Below, one piece after another: positions 60,965-64,000 of a DNA stretch of 64,000 nt. The first letter of the stretch is position 1. Each line of letters opens with the position of its first letter. The stretch covers positions 2,542,001 to 2,606,000 of the forward strand of contig NZ_CP094526.1 in assembly GCF_029910095.1 (NCBI RefSeq). Reading direction: 5' to 3'. Below the pieces are notes generated by a model, which was not told the origin of the DNA, did not search any database, and worked only from the letters and a program-made list of their open reading frames with translations. Source of the DNA: Bradyrhizobium sp. ISRA464 (GTDB lineage: Bacteria > Pseudomonadota > Alphaproteobacteria > Rhizobiales > Xanthobacteraceae). The position numbers and the translations under genes are program-made.

Positions 60965-61087
60965 TGTCATTGCGAGGCACCCGGTCGGCGCGAAGCGCCG
61001 CCGGATGATAGGCTCCGCAAAGCAATCCATACCTCCATGCGTTGGGAGGTGTTGATTGCTTCGTCGCGATCGCTTCTCGCAATGACG
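60965..61087. repeat. Dispersed hairpin repeat (TCATTGCGAG family), copy 3 with insertion
   Basis: Outer arms TGTCATTGCGAG and CTCGCAATGACG with the inner GCAATCCAT/TTGATTGCTTCG pair, as in the copies at 13009 and 52131. Extra sequence after the left arm (about 60977-61018, itself containing GGCGCGAAGCGCC) makes this copy longer. It fills the gap before the SMP-30-type gene. Confidence 0.8.
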
Positions 61088-61135
61088 AAAGGATCGATCT
61101 ATGGTCCACCCGTTCCGCCAACGGGTGAACCAATA

Positions 61136-62038
61136 ATGATGTACCTGGAAACGCCGCCAAAACTGATCCCGACCGAAATCTTCTCCGCCGTGCCGGCCGA
61201 ATTCCGCCGCAAGGTATCGACCGAATGGGCCGATGCCAACCGGCCGGGCGCGATCACCGACTGCTTCATCGAGGGACCGTCATTCGATGCATCGGGCAAT
61301 CTCTACATCGTCGATATCCCGTTCGGCCGCATCTTGCGCATCGCGCCGGACAAGACCTGGTCGCTGGTCGCGGAGTATGACGGTTGGCCGAACGGGCTGA
61401 AGATCGACGCCAGGGGCCGCATCCTGATCGCCGATTACCGGCACGGGTTGATGGAGCTCGACGCCAAAGCGGGCAAGGTCGCGCCGGTGCTGCGGTCGCG
61501 CAACTCGGAATCGTTCCGCGGCTGCAACGACCTGCACATCGCGTCGAACGGCGACATCTATTTCACCGACCAGGGCCAGACCGGCCTGCACGATCCGACC
61601 GGACGCGTCTATCGCTTGCGGACTAACGGGCAGCTCGATTGCCTGATCGATACCGGGATCAGCCCGAATGGTCTCGTGCTCGATCCGCACGAGACGGTGC
61701 TGTTCGTTGCCATGACGCGCGACAATGCGGTGTGGCGCGCGCCGTTCATGAAGGACGGCAGCATCTCCAAGGTCGGGCGCTTCTGCTCGCTGTTCGGCCC
61801 GAGCGGGCCCGACGGCATGACGATGGACAAAGACGGGCGGCTGTTCGTCGCGCACGCCTCGCTCGGCCACGTCTTCGTGTTCGCGCCGAACGGCGAGTGC
61901 ATCGCGCGGATCAAGTCCTGTGCCGGGCAGAGCTGCACCAATGTCGCGATCGGCGGCGCCAACCGCGACCGGCTCTACATCACGGAGTCGGTGACGGGCT
62001 CGGTGCTGGTGGCTGATATCAGCAGGCTGGATCGGTAG
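61136..62038 (+). CDS. SMP-30/gluconolactonase/LRE family protein
   Basis: A 300-residue six-bladed beta-propeller hydrolase. Metal ligands typical of the family are E46 (FIEGPSFD), the asparagine in SPNGL and the aspartate in SGPDGMTMD. Members open sugar lactones or related lactones. Two adjacent ATGs (61136 and 61139) can serve as start. It follows the dioxygenase after a repeat; a functional link, for example opening of a muconolactone-like product, is speculative. Confidence 0.88.
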   Translation: MMYLETPPKLIPTEIFSAVPAEFRRKVSTEWADANRPGAITDCFIEGPSFDASGNLYIVDIPFGRILRIAPDKTWSLVAEYDGWPNGLKIDARGRILIADYRHGLMELDAKAGKVAPVLRSRNSESFRGCNDLHIASNGDIYFTDQGQTGLHDPTGRVYRLRTNGQLDCLIDTGISPNGLVLDPHETVLFVAMTRDNAVWRAPFMKDGSISKVGRFCSLFGPSGPDGMTMDKDGRLFVAHASLGHVFVFAPNGECIARIKSCAGQSCTNVAIGGANRDRLYITESVTGSVLVADISRLDR

Positions 62039-62100
62039 CGGAACCGCCCCAAGACGCGCGTCCTGCGCTCGCAAGCAGGCGCATCACGACGCAAACCCGC

Positions 62101-62844
62101 CTATGTGCTTGCGCCGGGCCGAAGTGCGTCATCGGTCTGCGCGGTGGTCTGAAGCCAACAGCTGAAGACCTGCTCGGCCTGTACGGCGACTGTCCTGGCG
62201 AGCGCCTGCGTCGTGGCGCGCAGCGCCGGAATCGAGATGTTTGCGGCCGACAGTTCGACGGCATGCCCGACATACCATTCCTCGAGCTGCCGCGGATCGG
62301 CCTCGAGATGGAATTGCAGTGCGAGCGCGTTGCGGCGATAGGCAAACGCCTGGTTCGCGTAATTGGCGTTCGATGCCAGCCGTACGGCGTCCTCAGGCAG
62401 ATCGAAGGTGTCGCCATGCCAATGCAGCACCTTGGGGTCGGTTCCCAGCTTGTTGAGGCAGGATGACGCGCCCTCACGCGTCAGATCGATCGTTCCCCAG
62501 CCGATTTCTTTGACGTCGCCGGGGAAGACGCGACCGCCCAGCGCCTGCGCCATCAACTGGGCGCCGAGGCAGATGCCGAGCGTCGGCAGGTCGCGGCGCA
62601 GCCGGTGCTCCAGCAGCGCGATCTCGGTGGCGAGGAACGGATATTTGTCGGTCTCATAGACCCCGATCGGGCCGCCCAGCACGATCAGCAGATCGGCATC
62701 CCTGATCGCGCGATCGGTGAGGTCGTCGACCGGCGCATCGCAGAACGACACGCTCCAGCCCGCACGCTCCATGATCGGGGCGAGCAGTCCCAGATCCTCG
62801 AACGCCACGTGGCGGATGGCGATGGCGGAGCGGCGTGGTCGCAT
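62101..62844 (-). CDS. Class I glutamine amidotransferase-like protein
   Basis: A 247-residue protein with the GATase1 triad: C92 in GICLGAQL, H179 and E181 in LQFHLEAD. Standalone proteins of this type (annotated as GMP synthase-like glutamine amidotransferase) may supply ammonia to a partner or deglutamylate gamma-glutamyl compounds; no partner synthetase is adjacent. ATG 62844 with gaaagga upstream. Confidence 0.88.
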   Translation of the reverse strand: MRPRRSAIAIRHVAFEDLGLLAPIMERAGWSVSFCDAPVDDLTDRAIRDADLLIVLGGPIGVYETDKYPFLATEIALLEHRLRRDLPTLGICLGAQLMAQALGGRVFPGDVKEIGWGTIDLTREGASSCLNKLGTDPKVLHWHGDTFDLPEDAVRLASNANYANQAFAYRRNALALQFHLEADPRQLEEWYVGHAVELSAANISIPALRATTQALARTVAVQAEQVFSCWLQTTAQTDDALRPGAST

Positions 62845-63053
62845 CTGATGTCCAGTCCTTTCGTTATATAATCTGAAATATAGCGTAGCGGATTGCGGCG
62901 AGTCCAGCCGCCGGGAGCGTAACTGATCGGCGCGCGGAATGCATCGACTGGCGTGATCGTGCCCCTTGCTTTCGCGGGAGCTGCGACGTGGCGACATCAT
63001 TTGCCTGTATGGTCTATGGTTGACGCGCAGTTCCATGGAGCGACGAGGCGATC

Positions 63054-63893
63054 GTGCAGACAAGATCATTCGGCAAAGGCGGCCCGCAGGTTTCGGCGAT
63101 CGGGCAGGGCACCTGGTATCTCGATCACGGTGACCGCAAGGCGGCCGTCGCCGCGCTGAAGCGCGGCATCGACGCCGGCATGACTCATATCGACACCGCG
63201 GAGATGTATGGCGACGCCGAGCTTGTGATCGCGGATGCCATTGCCGGCCGGCGCGACGAGCTGTTTCTGGTGTCCAAGGTGCTGCCGAGCAACGCCTCGC
63301 GGCGCGGCACGATCACCGCCTGCGAGCGCTCGCTGAAGCGGCTGAAGACCGATCGGCTCGACTGCTATCTGCTGCACTGGCGCGGATCCTATCCGCTTGC
63401 CGACACGGTTGCGGCCTTCGACGATCTGATCGCGGCCGGCAAGATCCGTTCCTGGGGCGTCAGCAATTTCGACGCCGACGATCTCGACGAGCTGCTCGAT
63501 GTCGCGGGCGAAGGCAGGATCGCCTGCAATCAGGTGCTCTATCATCTGCAGGAGCGCGCGATCGAGCATGCCGTGATCCCGTGGTGCGCGCAGCATGCCG
63601 TCGCCGTGGTCGCCTACTCGCCGTTCGGCCACGACGATTTCCCCTCGCCATCCAGCAAGGGCGGTGCGGTGCTGCAATCGATCGCGCAGGCGCACAAGGC
63701 GACCGCGCGCCAGGTCGCGCTGAGCTTCCTCACCCGCAATCCATCGGTGCTTGCGATTCCGAAGGCGTCGAGCGCGGACCACGCGGCCGAGAATGCCGCA
63801 GCCGGAGACCTGAAGCTCAGCGACAGCGAGATCGCGGCGCTCGACAAGGCGTTTCCGCGCGGGCCGAAGCCGCGTTCACTGCCGATGCTGTAG
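63054..63893 (+). CDS. Aldo/keto reductase
   Basis: A 279-residue NADPH-dependent reductase with the catalytic tetrad D47, Y52, K75 and H108 and the cofactor segment AIPKASS near residue 236. It is similar in length to bacterial AKR5-type proteins. The GTG start at 63054 gives the proper N-terminus (TRSFGKGGPQVSAIGQGTW). The substrate is unknown. Confidence 0.9.
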   Translation: MQTRSFGKGGPQVSAIGQGTWYLDHGDRKAAVAALKRGIDAGMTHIDTAEMYGDAELVIADAIAGRRDELFLVSKVLPSNASRRGTITACERSLKRLKTDRLDCYLLHWRGSYPLADTVAAFDDLIAAGKIRSWGVSNFDADDLDELLDVAGEGRIACNQVLYHLQERAIEHAVIPWCAQHAVAVVAYSPFGHDDFPSPSSKGGAVLQSIAQAHKATARQVALSFLTRNPSVLAIPKASSADHAAENAAAGDLKLSDSEIAALDKAFPRGPKPRSLPML

Positions 63894-63936
63894 AGCGTGA
63901 GATTGCGTTGAGCTGTCTCCGCAATGCCGCTGTGAA

Positions 63937-63981
63937 ACCTCTCCGATAGGGGAGAGGTCGCGCCGAAGGCGCGGGTGAGGG
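63937..63981. repeat. Hairpin repeat, CTCTCCCCGC-related family, near window end
   Basis: ACCTCTCC-GATAGG-GGAGAGGT (63937-63958) followed by CGCGCC-GAA-GGCGCG (63959-63973) and GGGTGAGGGG. It resembles the units at 4308-4447 and may extend past the end of the window. Confidence 0.65.
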
Positions 63982-64000
63982 GTAGCGCCCTATCGTGGGA

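Overview
The window is a high-GC alphaproteobacterial chromosome segment. Gene content (several ABC uptake systems, Sox proteins, IorAB, an OFA-type antiporter, cytoplasmic glycan genes) and several dispersed hairpin repeats point to Bradyrhizobium or a close relative. I found no rRNA, tRNA, CRISPR array, insertion sequence or phage gene.

Region 1 (1-13.1 kb) is the most interesting part. A tight operon reads: 6-hydroxynicotinate reductase-like protein, UPF0280 (ApbE-like) protein, AA_synth-family protein, then a branched-chain-type ABC importer (binding protein, fused LivH-LivM permease, LivG, LivF) and a MarR regulator. About 4 kb downstream lies an enamidase, divergent from a ferredoxin-NADP reductase. 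Near-identical GTATAC-centred palindromes sit upstream of the operon and between enamidase and reductase, so both blocks look like one regulon. Reductase plus enamidase are the two signature steps of the Eubacterium barkeri-type reductive nicotinate pathway. A selenium-binding/methanethiol oxidase-family gene with a membrane partner lies between the blocks.

Region 2 (13.1-20.8 kb, minus strand): an IorA/IorB-type molybdenum hydroxylase followed by a partial Sox set (soxF-X-Y-Z-A; no soxB or soxCD here). SoxY has an atypical C-terminus. An MFS exporter gene lies upstream.

Region 3 (21-32.4 kb): a ferric-iron/putrescine-type ABC importer on the plus strand, then a TetR-linked module of a nitrate/taurine-type ABC importer with a DapA-like protein, an acetyltransferase and an epimerase. 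Similar TetR-type palindromes lie before the permease gene and before tetR. Between them is about 1 kb of noncoding DNA rich in perfect inverted repeats.

Region 4 (32.5-38.8 kb): an OFA-type MFS antiporter, an IclR regulator divergent from a Baeyer-Villiger-type monooxygenase, and an alkylsulfatase-like metallo-beta-lactamase.

Region 5 (38.8-48.7 kb): alpha-glucan/glycan functions (GT4 glycosyltransferase, ABC exporter, amylo-1,6-glucosidase-like protein, PRC-barrel protein, MFS protein, 2OG-Fe(II) oxygenase, glycogen synthase).

Region 6 (48.8-64 kb): mixed catabolic and housekeeping genes: CoA-transferase, zinc alcohol dehydrogenase, isopropylmalate/tartrate-type dehydrogenase, L,D-transpeptidase, XRE regulator, DctA-like carrier, serine beta-lactamase-like esterase, intradiol dioxygenase, SMP-30 protein, glutamine amidotransferase-like protein and aldo/keto reductase. 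It also holds two decayed transporter binding-protein genes.
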